Shown: one piece after another, positions 8,487 to 17,535 of the stretch
Numbering within the stretch: the first letter of the stretch is position 1
How the letters are laid out: each line of letters starts with the position of its first letter
Assembly (NCBI RefSeq): GCF_019977235.1
Contig: NZ_AP024646.1
Location: 3,596,001-3,660,000 of the forward strand
DNA from: Arthrobacter sp. StoSoilB5
GTDB lineage: Bacteria; Actinomycetota; Actinomycetes; Actinomycetales; Micrococcaceae
DNA length: 64,000 bases
Reading direction: 5' to 3'
The notes under the pieces: generated by a model
The model's database searches: none
What the model was told of the DNA's origin: nothing
Seen by the model: the letters and a program-made list of their open reading frames with translations, nothing else
Position numbers and translations under genes: made by a program

Positions 8487-9590
8487 TTACTTTTCTTCCA
8501 GTCCCAGTTCCGCGGCAACGGTAACGACGTCGTTGGAAACCTTGACCGGCTGGACGTCGCTACCGTCCTCCGTACGGAGAGCCCATTGGGGGTCCTTGAG
8601 TCCGTGGCCGGTAACAGTGATGACGATGGTCTTGCCGGAAGGAACTTCACCAGCAGCGTGCTTCTTGATAAGGCCTGCCACACCCGCAGCAGAGCCCGGC
8701 TCAACGAAGACGCCTTCCTTGGAAGAGAGCCAGCGGTGGGCGTCCAGGATTTCCTCATCCGTGACAGCTTCGATCAGGCCGCCGGATTCGTCGCGGGCAG
8801 CGACAGCGGTGTCCCATGAAGCCGGGTTGCCGATGCGGATGGCAGTGGCAATGGTGTCAGGCTCCGTGATGGGGTGCCCGGCAACGAACGGCGCGGCACC
8901 TGCGGCCTGGAAACCCCACATGACCGGCGTCTTGGTGGAAACGGCGGGCAGTGTGCCGTTGGCCGTCTCGAAGGGAGCAGAGTACTCCTTGTAGCCCTTC
9001 CAGTAGGCAGTGATGTTGCCGGCGTTGCCGACAGGCAGCACATGGATGTCCGGGGCATCGCCCAGGGAGTCAACAACCTCGAAGGCGCCGGTCTTCTGGC
9101 CCTGGATACGTGCAGGGTTGACCGAGTTCACCAGGAACACCGGGTAGGACTCGCCAAGCTTGCGGGCGATGTCCAGGCAGTTGTCGAAGTTGCCGTCAAC
9201 CTGCAGCAGCGTGGCGCCGTGCGCGATCGCCTGGCTGAGCTTGCCCATGGAGATCTTGCCCTCGGGGACCAGCACGGCGCACTTGAGCCCGGCAGCCGTT
9301 GCGTAAGCCGCGGCCGAGGCCGAGGTGTTACCGGTGGAAGCGCACACCACAGCCTTGGCGCCCGCTTCCACGGCCGCAGTCATGGCCATGGTCATGCCGC
9401 GGTCCTTGAAGGAACCTGTGGGGTTCATGCCCTCGACCTTCAGGTACACCTGCGAGCCGGTCAGCTCGGAAAGCTTCTGGGCGTGGACGAGGGGCGTGCC
9501 GCCCTCGCCGAGTGTAATGACCTTGGTGGCTTCCGTTACGGGCAAACGATCAGCGTATTCGCGGATTACTCCGCGCCATTGGTGAGCCAC
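8487..9590 (-). CDS. thrC: Threonine synthase
   Basis: A 367-residue PLP enzyme (fold type II) that converts O-phosphohomoserine to threonine. The PLP lysine is in [15 protein letters not shown] near residue 59. The phosphate-binding glycine loop is [17 protein letters not shown] near residue 188. Size matches the short actinobacterial and Bacillus-type ThrC rather than the longer E. coli form. Start is GTG, directly after the hom stop, and thrB follows after 2 bases. Confidence 0.96.
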   Translation of the reverse strand: MAHQWRGVIREYADRLPVTEATKVITLGEGGTPLVHAQKLSELTGSQVYLKVEGMNPTGSFKDRGMTMAMTAAVEAGAKAVVCASTGNTSASAAAYATAAGLKCAVLVPEGKISMGKLSQAIAHGATLLQVDGNFDNCLDIARKLGESYPVFLVNSVNPARIQGQKTGAFEVVDSLGDAPDIHVLPVGNAGNITAYWKGYKEYSAPFETANGTLPAVSTKTPVMWGFQAAGAAPFVAGHPITEPDTIATAIRIGNPASWDTAVAARDESGGLIEAVTDEEILDAHRWLSSKEGVFVEPGSAAGVAGLIKKHAAGEVPSGKTIVITVTGHGLKDPQWALRTEDGSDVQPVKVSNDVVTVAAELGLEEK

Positions 9591-10901
9591 TTAGACCCCT
9601 TCTACCCGCAGTACGGATGTCACAGAATTGATGACGTCCAAGCCCTTCACGGCCTCGACGGTTGCTGCGAGTGCAGCTTCGGATGCACGGTGCGTCACGA
9701 TTTTCAGCTCAGCCGACTCAACATTCGAGGCAGAATCGCGGTGGATCGTTTGACGCATGATTTCGATGGATACGCCGTTCTCCGCAAAAATGTGGGCGAT
9801 GCGAGCCAACACTCCAGCTTGGTCCGCTACGTCCAGACCGATGTAATAGCTGGTGTTGGAAGCGTCAATGGACAGTGCCGGAACGTGCCCGGTAGTTGTT
9901 TCCGTTCGGCCTGGACCACCCAGGACCAAGCGCCGGGCAGCGGAGACGAGGTCACCGAGCACGGCAGACGCCGTCGGGGTACCGCCGGCACCCTGGCCGT
10001 AGAACATCAGCTCACCGGCGTTTTCGGCCTCGATGAAGACGGCGTTGAAGGCACCGCGGACGGCGGCCAGCGGGTGTTCGCGGGGCAGGAGCGTCGGGTG
10101 CACGCGTACCGAAATGCCGCTTTCTGAATTGTCGATCTTCTCGGCGATCGCGAGCAGCTTGATGACGAAGCCGGCTTCCTTGGCCGAGGCGATGTCGGCG
10201 GCGCTGACCTTGGTGATCCCTTCGCAGTAGACATCGTCCAAGGAGAAGCGGGTGTGGAAGGACAGTGATGCCAGGATTGCGGCCTTGGCAGCTGCGTCAT
10301 GGCCTTCGACGTCTGCCGTGGGGTCAGCCTCTGCATAGCCCAGGCGCTGCGCTTCGGCGAGGGCGTCCGCGAATTGGGCACCGGTGCTGTCCATCTGGTC
10401 AAGGATGAAGTTGGTGGTTCCGTTGACGATGCCGAGCACGCGGGTGATGCGGTCCCCGGAGAGGCTGTCGCGAATCGGACGCAGGATGGGAATGGCACCG
10501 GCCACCGCGGCTTCATAGGACAGCTGGACTCCAGCTTTGTCAGCCTCTTCATAAAGAGTGGGGCCGTCCTGGGCGAGCAATGCCTTGTTGCCGGTGACAA
10601 CGCATGCACCATTCTGGATGGCGGTGACAATGAGCGTACGCGCGGGTTCGATCCCGCCCATGAGCTCGATGACGAGGTCTGCGTCCTTAACCAGGGTCTC
10701 GGCGTCCGTGGTAAAGAGTTCACGCGGCAGTTCGACGTCGCGGGGGGAATCGATATTGCGAACAGCAATACCGGAAAGCTCCAGACGGGCACCGCTGCGT
10801 GCAGCCAATGCCTCGGCGTCGTCAATAAGAATCCGCGCGACCTGGGCCCCAACGTTGCCACAGCCCAGCAGGGCCACCTTCAGGGTTCGCACTTCAGACA
10901 T
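9591..10901 (-). CDS. hom: Homoserine dehydrogenase
   Basis: A 436-residue monofunctional NAD(P)-dependent homoserine dehydrogenase, reducing aspartate semialdehyde to homoserine. The Rossmann start VALLGCGNVGAQVARIL is near residue 9, the catalytic segment GIVNGTTNFILDQM near residue 153, and EAQRLGYAEADPTADVEG lies near residue 188. The C-terminal roughly 85 residues form an ACT domain (YIGLDVADQAGVLARIAHIF), which in this family mediates threonine feedback. It overlaps lysA by 8 bases and abuts thrC. Confidence 0.96.
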   Translation of the reverse strand: MSEVRTLKVALLGCGNVGAQVARILIDDAEALAARSGARLELSGIAVRNIDSPRDVELPRELFTTDAETLVKDADLVIELMGGIEPARTLIVTAIQNGACVVTGNKALLAQDGPTLYEEADKAGVQLSYEAAVAGAIPILRPIRDSLSGDRITRVLGIVNGTTNFILDQMDSTGAQFADALAEAQRLGYAEADPTADVEGHDAAAKAAILASLSFHTRFSLDDVYCEGITKVSAADIASAKEAGFVIKLLAIAEKIDNSESGISVRVHPTLLPREHPLAAVRGAFNAVFIEAENAGELMFYGQGAGGTPTASAVLGDLVSAARRLVLGGPGRTETTTGHVPALSIDASNTSYYIGLDVADQAGVLARIAHIFAENGVSIEIMRQTIHRDSASNVESAELKIVTHRASEAALAATVEAVKGLDVINSVTSVLRVEGV

Positions 10902-12357
10902 TCGCCACTCCCATGTCGCGGTTCAAGAGATCTTCTTCGGTTTCCCCGCGGACAATAAGCCTGGCGGCTCCGTCGCGCACAGCGACAACGCCAGGCCGGG
11001 CCAGGTAGTTGTAGTTGCTTGAGAGGGCCCAGCAATAGGCGCCGGTACCCGGTACTGCGAGCAAATCACCGGCTGCCACATCCGCGGGCAGATATACATC
11101 TCTAACAACTATGTCGCCGCTCTCGCAATGTTTGCCCACTACGCGGGACAGCTGCGGAGCTGCGTCGGAGTCACGGGACGCCAAAATCGCCGAATAATCC
11201 GCGTCGTAAAGCACCGGACGGGCGTTGTCGCTCATTCCGCCATCTACCGACACATAGCGACGCGGATACGTAACGTTCTCTTGCCCTTCGGCTCCACCGG
11301 GTGCGTCCACGCGGACCGTTTTCAGCGTACCGACCTCGTACAAGGTGAACGTGCTGCTGCCAACAATGGCGCGGCCAGGTTCGATGGAAATACGCGGTGA
11401 TGTGATGCCCAACTCGGCGCACTTGGACCGTACGACGGCGGCCATCGCCTGCGCGATCTCGGCTGGCGGGCGCGGCGTGTCCACCGGGGTGTAGGCGATG
11501 CCGTATCCACCTCCGAGGTCCAATTCCGGCAGGACGATGGAGTACTTGGCCTGCATGACGGCGAGGAAGCCCAGGAGCTTCTCCGCTGCCAGCTCGAAGC
11601 CGTCCGGCTCAAAAATCTGTGAGCCGATGTGGCAGTGCAGGCCCAGAAGCTCCACGCTCGGGTAGGACGTCGCTGCCGCTACGGCTTCTTCGGCGGCGGA
11701 CAATCCGGCTTCTTCGGTGGAGTCCTCAGCCATGGAGAGCCCGAACTTCTGGTCCTCATGTGCTGTGGCGATGAACTCGTGCGTATGGGCGTGGACACCG
11801 GGGGTCAGGCGCAGCATCACCTTGGCCGTTTCGCCGCGGCTCGATGCGATTTTCGCCACACGTTCCAACTCGTCGAGGCTATCCACCACGATCCTGCCCA
11901 GCTTCATGTCCAGCGCGCGGGTGATCTCGGCATCGGACTTGTTGTTGCCGTGCAGTCCGAGGTTGGCGCCGTCGATTCCTGCGCGGGCTGCAACGGCAAG
12001 TTCGCCGCCTGAGCACGTGTCCAGGCGCAGGCCTTCCTCGGCCACCCAACTGGCCACGGCCGTGCATAAGAAGGACTTGCCTGCGTAGTAGACGTCCACT
12101 CCCCCGCAGATGTCTGCGAAAGCGTCGTCGAAGGCGTCCTTGAAGGCACGTGCACGGGACCGGAAGTCAGTTTCACTCATCACGAAGAGGGGCGTGCCGA
12201 ATTGTTCCTTCAGGTCACTGACGGAAATACCATCAATGGTGACCTCACCGGCATCGTTCTTCTCCACTCCGGCAGCCCACATGGGCGACTGCAGTGCGTT
12301 GAGGTCTTCAGGGACAGCCAACCACCCAGGGGCCAGCGGCGAAGCGTTCGTGTTCAT
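10894..12357 (-). CDS. lysA: Diaminopimelate decarboxylase
   Basis: A PLP-dependent fold type III decarboxylase converting meso-diaminopimelate to lysine, the last step of lysine synthesis. I place the start at the ATG at 12357 (487 residues): this begins 4 bases after argS, whereas the frame further upstream lies inside argS. The PLP lysine is in VYYAGKSFLCTAVASW near residue 86. The glycine-rich LDLGGGYGIAY near residue 277 and HCHIGSQIF near residue 238 are family motifs, and CESGDIV near the C-terminus supplies the active-site cysteine. It sits between argS and hom, as in corynebacteria (argS-lysA). Confidence 0.95.
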   Translation of the reverse strand: MNTNASPLAPGWLAVPEDLNALQSPMWAAGVEKNDAGEVTIDGISVSDLKEQFGTPLFVMSETDFRSRARAFKDAFDDAFADICGGVDVYYAGKSFLCTAVASWVAEEGLRLDTCSGGELAVAARAGIDGANLGLHGNNKSDAEITRALDMKLGRIVVDSLDELERVAKIASSRGETAKVMLRLTPGVHAHTHEFIATAHEDQKFGLSMAEDSTEEAGLSAAEEAVAAATSYPSVELLGLHCHIGSQIFEPDGFELAAEKLLGFLAVMQAKYSIVLPELDLGGGYGIAYTPVDTPRPPAEIAQAMAAVVRSKCAELGITSPRISIEPGRAIVGSSTFTLYEVGTLKTVRVDAPGGAEGQENVTYPRRYVSVDGGMSDNARPVLYDADYSAILASRDSDAAPQLSRVVGKHCESGDIVVRDVYLPADVAAGDLLAVPGTGAYCWALSSNYNYLARPGVVAVRDGAARLIVRGETEEDLLNRDMGVANV

Positions 12358-12361
12358 GGCT

Positions 12362-14011
12362 CTACATCCGTTCCGGGGCTGAAACGCCCAGCAGTCCGAG
12401 TCCATTGGCAAGCACCTGGCTGGTGGCGTCGTTGAGCCACAGTCGTGTGCGGTTGACGTCCTGGACAGGCTCTTCGCCCTGCGGCGAGACACGGCAGGCG
12501 TCGTACCAGCGGTGGTAGGCGCCGGCGATGACTTCAAGATGGCGTGCCACGCGGTGCGGTTCGCGGAGCTCGGCGGCCTTGGCCACGATGGAGGGGTAAC
12601 TGCCTAGGTAGGAGAGAAGCTCGTTCTCCGTCGCGTGATCCAGAAGTGATGCGTCGAACACGGAACGGTCCACGCCAGCCTCGGCGGCATTGCGCGCGGT
12701 TCCCCTGGAGCGGGCATGGGCGTATTGGACGTAGAACACGGGGTTCTCGTTGCTGTTCTTCTTGAGCAGCTCCGGATCCAGTGTCAGAGGCGAATCAGCC
12801 GGGAACCGCGCCAGGGAGTAGCGCACTGCATCCTTGCCCAGCCAGGAAATGAGGTCCTTGAGTTCGATGATGTTGCCCGCACGCTTGGACAACTTGGCGC
12901 CGTTGACGGACACTAATTGTCCGATGAGGACCTCGATGTTCACTTCGGGATCGTCGCCCGCGCACGCCGCAATGGCCTTCAGGCGGTTGATGTAACCGTG
13001 GTGGTCGGCACCGAGTAGGTAAATCTTCTCGGTGAAACCGCGGTCCTTCTTGGAGAGGTAGTACGCGGCATCGGCAGCGAAGTATGTCGGTTCGCCGTTG
13101 GCGCGGATCATGACGCGGTCTTTGTCATCGCCGAAGTCGGTGGTGCGCAACCAAACCGCACCGCCGTCGTCGAACACGTGGCCTTGTTCGCGTAGGCGGG
13201 CAACGGCAGATTCGATGGCACCGGCGTCGTGCAGTTCCTTCTCTGAGAAGAAGACGTCGAACTCCACACCGAAATCTGCCAGCGTTGCCTTGATATCTGC
13301 CATTTGTGCCTCGTAGGCAGCAGCACGGATGACTGGCAGCGCAGCCTCGTCCGTCAGTTCGTGGATGTCCGGGTGGGCCCTGAGCACTTCATCGCCGAGT
13401 TCGCGAATGTACTCACCGGGGTAGCCGCCCTCCGGGACGCCCCGGCCATGGAGCCGGGAGAGTACGGAGTTGGCAAACACGTTCATCTGCGAACCGGCGT
13501 CGTTGATGTAGTACTCGGCAGTGACATCGGCACCGGAAGCCCGGAGTACACGCGCAATCGCATCGCCGAGCGCGGCCCACCGGGTATGGCCGATATGAAG
13601 GGGACCGGTGGGATTGGCAGAAACGAATTCCATGTTCACTACATGGCCCGCGAGCACCCGGTTGGTCCCGTACGCCGAGCCCGCCTCAACGATCGCTTTG
13701 GCGAGCGCGCCTGCCGTGGCAGCATCAACGGTGATGTTCAGGAAGCCGGGGCCTGCGATTTCCACCCCGGTCACGCCGGGGATTTCCTGCAGGCGATTGC
13801 TAAGGATCCCCGCGAACTCGCGCGGATTCGTACCGGCCTGCTTAGCCAATTGGAGGGCAATATTGGTGGCCCAGTCTCCGTGGTCCCTGTTCTTGGGGCG
13901 CTCCACCCGGACTTCGCCGGGGACAGCGGATTCCGCCAAGGCGATTTCGCCGGCAGAGACGGCGTCCTTAAGGCAGGTGGATATGGCAGCAGAGAGTTCT
14001 TCGGGAGTCAC
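12362..14011 (-). CDS. argS: Arginyl-tRNA synthetase
   Basis: A 549-residue class I synthetase that charges tRNA-Arg. The N-terminal Add-1 domain covers about 1-115. The HIGH element is in FVSANPTGPLHIGHTRWAA near residue 128, and the KMSKS loop is replaced by GAKLSKRAGN near residue 373. The C-terminal anticodon-binding helices run to the end (DALR domain). Start is GTG with no Shine-Dalgarno sequence but a -10-like TAGGCT six bases before, suggesting a leaderless message. First gene of the argS-lysA-hom-thrC-thrB unit. Confidence 0.96.
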   Translation of the reverse strand: MTPEELSAAISTCLKDAVSAGEIALAESAVPGEVRVERPKNRDHGDWATNIALQLAKQAGTNPREFAGILSNRLQEIPGVTGVEIAGPGFLNITVDAATAGALAKAIVEAGSAYGTNRVLAGHVVNMEFVSANPTGPLHIGHTRWAALGDAIARVLRASGADVTAEYYINDAGSQMNVFANSVLSRLHGRGVPEGGYPGEYIRELGDEVLRAHPDIHELTDEAALPVIRAAAYEAQMADIKATLADFGVEFDVFFSEKELHDAGAIESAVARLREQGHVFDDGGAVWLRTTDFGDDKDRVMIRANGEPTYFAADAAYYLSKKDRGFTEKIYLLGADHHGYINRLKAIAACAGDDPEVNIEVLIGQLVSVNGAKLSKRAGNIIELKDLISWLGKDAVRYSLARFPADSPLTLDPELLKKNSNENPVFYVQYAHARSRGTARNAAEAGVDRSVFDASLLDHATENELLSYLGSYPSIVAKAAELREPHRVARHLEVIAGAYHRWYDACRVSPQGEEPVQDVNRTRLWLNDATSQVLANGLGLLGVSAPERM

Positions 14012-14017
14012 GTATCC

Positions 14018-14023
14018 AGCCTA
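14018..14023 (-). promoter_or_regulatory. Candidate -10 box for leaderless argS message
   Basis: TAGGCT on the minus strand ends six bases before the argS GTG, the spacing expected when transcription starts at the start codon itself. No purine-rich ribosome site is visible upstream. The -35 region is weak. Inferred from position only. Confidence 0.4.
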
Positions 14024-14229
14024 CCGGGGGCCTGCGAACTCGAGGAATTAAGGCTCGTATATGTGGATATCTTGGACACAGCGGATACACATAAACGGCT
14101 GGCGGCGCCCACAGGCTGAACCATTACGCTGATTTCAACGTTGTGAAGACGTAAGAGGTGGCTTTAGCGGTCATCCAGGGACCGCAACCATCCGTTGACC
14201 ACATCTTGTCCAGTTGAAACGAGCAGAAC

Positions 14230-14706
14230 GTGACTACGCCACTCCGCAAGAGCCTCTACGTCGGCTTCGCCAGCGTCTCCATCATCGGGACGGCAGCTGC
14301 CTGCGCCCCGGCAACGCAAGCCCCTTCAACCCAGTCGCCCGCTACCCAGAATGGCGGACAGGCCTCGACGGGCAGTCCCTCTTCATCCGCTTCGGCTGGA
14401 AACGGTAGCTCAACGTATAAGGACGGCACATACAGCGCAGACGGAACGTACACATCGCCGAACGGCCAGGAGACAGTTGGAGTTGAGCTCACGCTGGCCG
14501 GGGACAAGGTATCGGCCGTGAACATCACCGTTCACCCGTCCAACCCAAACACGAAAAAGTTCCAAGGCGAGTTCGCCAGCGGTATCGCGGCGCAGATCGT
14601 CGGCAAAGACATCGACGAACTCAACGTTTCCAAGGTGGCCGGCTCATCCCTGACCTCTGGCGGCTTCAACGAAGCCGTGGAACAGATCAAGTCCCAGGCA
14701 AAGTAG
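14230..14706 (+). CDS. FMN-binding domain lipoprotein, predicted ApbE substrate
   Basis: A 158-residue exported protein with a lipoprotein signal (hydrophobic GFASVSIIGTAAAC, lipid-modified Cys25). A Ser/Thr/Pro/Gln-rich linker of about 35 residues follows, then one FMN_bind domain (about 62-158) beginning YKDGTYSADGTY. Covalent flavin sites of this family read S/D-G-A-T followed by TS.GF. Here the aligned segment is VAGSSLTSGGFNEAV, so the acceptor would be Ser140 instead of the usual Thr. It starts with GTG and is followed 5 bases later by apbE, the enzyme that attaches FMN to such domains. Likely role: a surface-anchored flavin electron carrier. Confidence 0.88.
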   Translation: MTTPLRKSLYVGFASVSIIGTAAACAPATQAPSTQSPATQNGGQASTGSPSSSASAGNGSSTYKDGTYSADGTYTSPNGQETVGVELTLAGDKVSAVNITVHPSNPNTKKFQGEFASGIAAQIVGKDIDELNVSKVAGSSLTSGGFNEAVEQIKSQAK

Positions 14707-14711
14707 CAGCC

Positions 14712-15584
14712 ATGCCGCACCCGGGCTGGAGCATCTTCAGCTTCGAAGGGATCGGTACGCACTGGGAGATTTCCACGTCGGCGATTCTGGCACCGGATGT
14801 TCAGCGCCAAGTGCTTGCAACCGTGGCTGATTACGACCAAACCTATTCGCGGTTCAGGTCCGATTCCCTGGTGTCCAAACTGCAGCGCGGGCCAGGGCGG
14901 ATTTCCCTGCCCGGGCACGCTGTGGCCCTCCACGACGTCTACGAAACGCTGTACCGGCTCAGTAATGGGTCCATGACACCCCTGATCGGCAGTAGCTTGA
15001 ACCGCCTTGGTTATGACTCCAGCTACACCTTGATTCCTTCAGGCAGCCCGGAGGGTGCGGCCAAGTGGGAAGACGTCCTTGAATGGTCGGGGGCCACGGT
15101 ATCGGCCAAGGTTCCTTTGGTACTGGACGTTGGCGCCGCAGGAAAAGGACAGCTGGTGGACCTGATCGGTGAAGTCCTCCGTTCCGCCGGCCATCTGGAC
15201 TTCCTTGTGGATGGCAGCGGTGACTTGCTGCATGCGGGAAGCCTGCCCGTGACTGTGGCCTTGGAACATCCGTACAACCCGAAGCAGGCAATCGGCACTG
15301 TGGAGTTGGATAATTCCGCCCTCTGCGCTTCTGCTTCCAACCGCCGGACCTGGGGCGACGGACTGCACCACGTACTGGATGGAATCACCGGGCAACCCAT
15401 TCAAACCACAGTCGCCACCTGGACCATGGCTGCGAGCGCGATGGTGGCCGATGCGCTGGCCACGGCTCTCTTCATGGTGGAGCCCGCCCTCCTTGAGGCT
15501 GAGTTCGACTTTTCGTGGCTGCGGGTGTTTTCGGATGGTACAGCCACATTTTCGGCTGGCTTTGAGGGGAGACTGTTCACATGA
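14712..15584 (+). CDS. apbE: FAD:protein FMN transferase (ApbE)
   Basis: A 290-residue ApbE-family enzyme that transfers FMN from FAD to a Thr or Ser of a target protein, with Mg2+. Family segments are VLDVGAAGKGQLVDLI near residue 138, FLVDGSGDLLHAG near residue 164, the region around SASNRRTWGDGLHHVLDGIT near residue 205, and the metal-site MVADALATALFMV near residue 244. No signal peptide or lipobox is visible at the N-terminus, so it may act before export or have atypical secretion. It lies between the FMN-binding lipoprotein, its likely substrate, and the RnfD-reductase fusion (4-base overlap). Confidence 0.92.
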   Translation: MPHPGWSIFSFEGIGTHWEISTSAILAPDVQRQVLATVADYDQTYSRFRSDSLVSKLQRGPGRISLPGHAVALHDVYETLYRLSNGSMTPLIGSSLNRLGYDSSYTLIPSGSPEGAAKWEDVLEWSGATVSAKVPLVLDVGAAGKGQLVDLIGEVLRSAGHLDFLVDGSGDLLHAGSLPVTVALEHPYNPKQAIGTVELDNSALCASASNRRTWGDGLHHVLDGITGQPIQTTVATWTMAASAMVADALATALFMVEPALLEAEFDFSWLRVFSDGTATFSAGFEGRLFT

Positions 15585-17083
15585 ATGCCATGAAGTCGGG
15601 ATTGGACACCTGGTTGGGCCGGTTCACGATGTACCGCTTGATTTTGTGGGTGCTCGGTGTGCTGGCGGGCTACAGCCTGCTTTTGAACGTCCTGGGGTGG
15701 CTGACGTTTGGCCTGCCACAGATGCTGGTTCACCTTTGCCTGTGCCTGGGCGTGACCTATGCGTCAAACCGTCTGCTTGCCGTCGTTTTCAGGACCACAC
15801 CGCATTCGGAGTCTTCACTCATTACCGGTTTGCTCCTGTATTTCCTGTTCTGGCCCACGTTCGTCCCCACCGACATGGTGGGTGTTGCGCTGGCTTGCGT
15901 CCTGGCCAGCGCTTCCAAGTACGCATTGGCTTTCCGTGGGCGCCACGTTTTCAACCCGGCTGCCGCGGGCGCTTTCATCACGGGCCTGACTGGACTGAAC
16001 ATAGCCACGTGGTGGGCAGCAACGCCCGCCATGTTGTGGCTCCTTGTTCCAGGGGTGCTTGCGGTCCTTTACCGCACCCGAAAAATACTCATGGCCACAG
16101 TTTTCCTCCTGATGGCCACAAGTATCGTCTGTGTGGAATTGTTGGGCCGCGGCATGACGTTCGGCCAGGCCCTGTGGCAGCCGTTGGCCCAGCGCCCCCT
16201 GCTCTTCTTCGTGGGTTTCATGCTTACCGAGCCGCTCACACTCCCTCCGCGCCGCTGGCAGCAACTGGCGCTTGCCGGCGTCGTAGGCGTTGTCTTTGCG
16301 GTTCCGTACAACCTCGGCTTCGTGGCCAATTCCCCTGAGCTCGCGCTCTTGGTGGGCAACCTCATCGCTTTCTTCCTCGGCCAGCGAGGCCGCGTGGAGC
16401 TGGCGTTCAAAGGATCCCGTGCCCTCACGCCGGGTACCAGGGAGTTCCGGTTCGAGCCAAAGCGCCCTGTCCGCTTCACAGCCGGTCAATTCATGGAGCT
16501 GAACCTGCCGCATTCAGGATCTGACGGGAAGGGCCGCCGCCGCGTCTTTAGCATCACCAGCGCCCCCGGCGCTCCGGAAGTAACTTTCGGCGTTGGAACT
16601 GCCGAGCCATTGTCCACTGCCAAGAAGACCCTGTTGGCGTTGAAGCCTGGTGACACGATTTCCGCCACTGCGGTGGGCGGAGACTTCGTGCTCCCGCGCG
16701 ACGCCGCCAAGCCGGTCCTGCTGATAGCTGCTGGTATCGGAATCACGCCGTTTCTTTCCCACCTTGCGTCCGACGCCGCCACCCGGGACACCGTGGTCCT
16801 GTACCTTGCCGCAGGGCGCAGCGAACTCGCCGCCTGTGAGCAATTGGAGGAATCCGGGGTGAAGGTCATCGCCCGGCTCGCGGACGGCTCCACTCCCCCG
16901 GATTTCATGCACGACGCCGGAACCTCCAGAATCGACGCGCAGCGCCTCAAGGAACTGGTACCGGACATCGCAGACCGCGAGGTATACGTCTCTGGTTCCC
17001 CGGCGAGCGTGGACTCCCTGCGTGCCGCAGCACGCGGCGCAGGCGCGCGGCGGGTACATGTTGACTCGTTCGCAGGGTACTGA
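15581..17083 (+). CDS. RnfD/NqrB-like membrane protein fused to ferredoxin reductase-type domain
   Basis: A 500-residue fusion. Residues 1 to about 270 form a polytopic membrane domain of the RnfD/NqrB type (hydrophobic helices; family-like FRGRHVFNPAAAGAFITGL near residue 117). Residues about 275-500 are an FNR-type module: FAD-binding RRVFSITSAPGAPEVTFGV near residue 319 and NAD(P)-binding LLIAAGIGITPFLSHLA near residue 380. This architecture suggests oxidation of cytoplasmic NAD(P)H and passage of electrons through the membrane part to the flavinylated lipoprotein encoded first in the operon. It overlaps apbE by 4 bases. The direction of electron flow and the final acceptor are unknown. 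Confidence 0.9.
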   Translation: MNAMKSGLDTWLGRFTMYRLILWVLGVLAGYSLLLNVLGWLTFGLPQMLVHLCLCLGVTYASNRLLAVVFRTTPHSESSLITGLLLYFLFWPTFVPTDMVGVALACVLASASKYALAFRGRHVFNPAAAGAFITGLTGLNIATWWAATPAMLWLLVPGVLAVLYRTRKILMATVFLLMATSIVCVELLGRGMTFGQALWQPLAQRPLLFFVGFMLTEPLTLPPRRWQQLALAGVVGVVFAVPYNLGFVANSPELALLVGNLIAFFLGQRGRVELAFKGSRALTPGTREFRFEPKRPVRFTAGQFMELNLPHSGSDGKGRRRVFSITSAPGAPEVTFGVGTAEPLSTAKKTLLALKPGDTISATAVGGDFVLPRDAAKPVLLIAAGIGITPFLSHLASDAATRDTVVLYLAAGRSELAACEQLEESGVKVIARLADGSTPPDFMHDAGTSRIDAQRLKELVPDIADREVYVSGSPASVDSLRAAARGAGARRVHVDSFAGY

Positions 17084-17236
17084 CCCGCAGGGTGCCGCGC
17101 TGGCGCTACCCGCCCCGCCTTGTGGTGCACGGCGCTCAAGAGCGCATTGTGCTTGGACCCGCGCCGCGTTTTCTTTTGGGGCTCAGTGGCTGCTAAGCTC
17201 TAGGACGTCCCACCGGCAACGGAGGGAACCCCGGAT

Positions 17237-17309
17237 GCCCTCGTAGCTCAGGGGATAGAGCGTCTGCCTCCGGAGCAGAAGGCCGTAGGTTCGAATCCTA
17301 TCGAGGGCA
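17237..17309 (+). tRNA. tRNA-Arg(CCG)
   Basis: A 73-base cloverleaf. The acceptor arms GCCCTCG/CGAGGGC pair fully. The D arm is GCTC...GAGC; the anticodon stem TCTGC/GCAGA carries loop CTCCGGA with anticodon CCG at 17270-17272. The T arm is GTAGG-TTCGAAT-CCTAT, and the discriminator base is A. CCA is not encoded. A terminator follows 7 bases later. A weak -10-like TAAGCT lies about 40 bases upstream. Confidence 0.97.
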
Positions 17310-17316
17310 CATACGG

Positions 17317-17352
17317 ATACCCCGCCAGTCCAACTGGCGGGGTATTTTTTGC
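17317..17352 (+). terminator. Intrinsic terminator after tRNA-Arg
   Basis: A 13-base perfect stem (17317-17329 with 17333-17345), loop CCA, followed by a run of T to 17350. Confidence 0.93.
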
Positions 17353-17535
17353 ATTCCATCCATACACGTTGTCCCATGCCCCCTCCCGCAACTGCATAAC
17401 CCGGGGCGGGCCATCTTCCGCAACCCGGGTTGCCACTATCAGTTCGGGGCTTGCCGGGCGCACACCCCAAAATTGTCATCCCCCACTCCTAGGCTGATCA
17501 CAACTGCCAGTCGCCAAGAGCCAAGAGGGGTTACC

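Noticed and set aside
12358..12537. Upstream extension of lysA to 12537
   Set aside because: It lies inside argS and its sequence lacks the LysA character; ATG 12357 fits the 4-base gap to argS.
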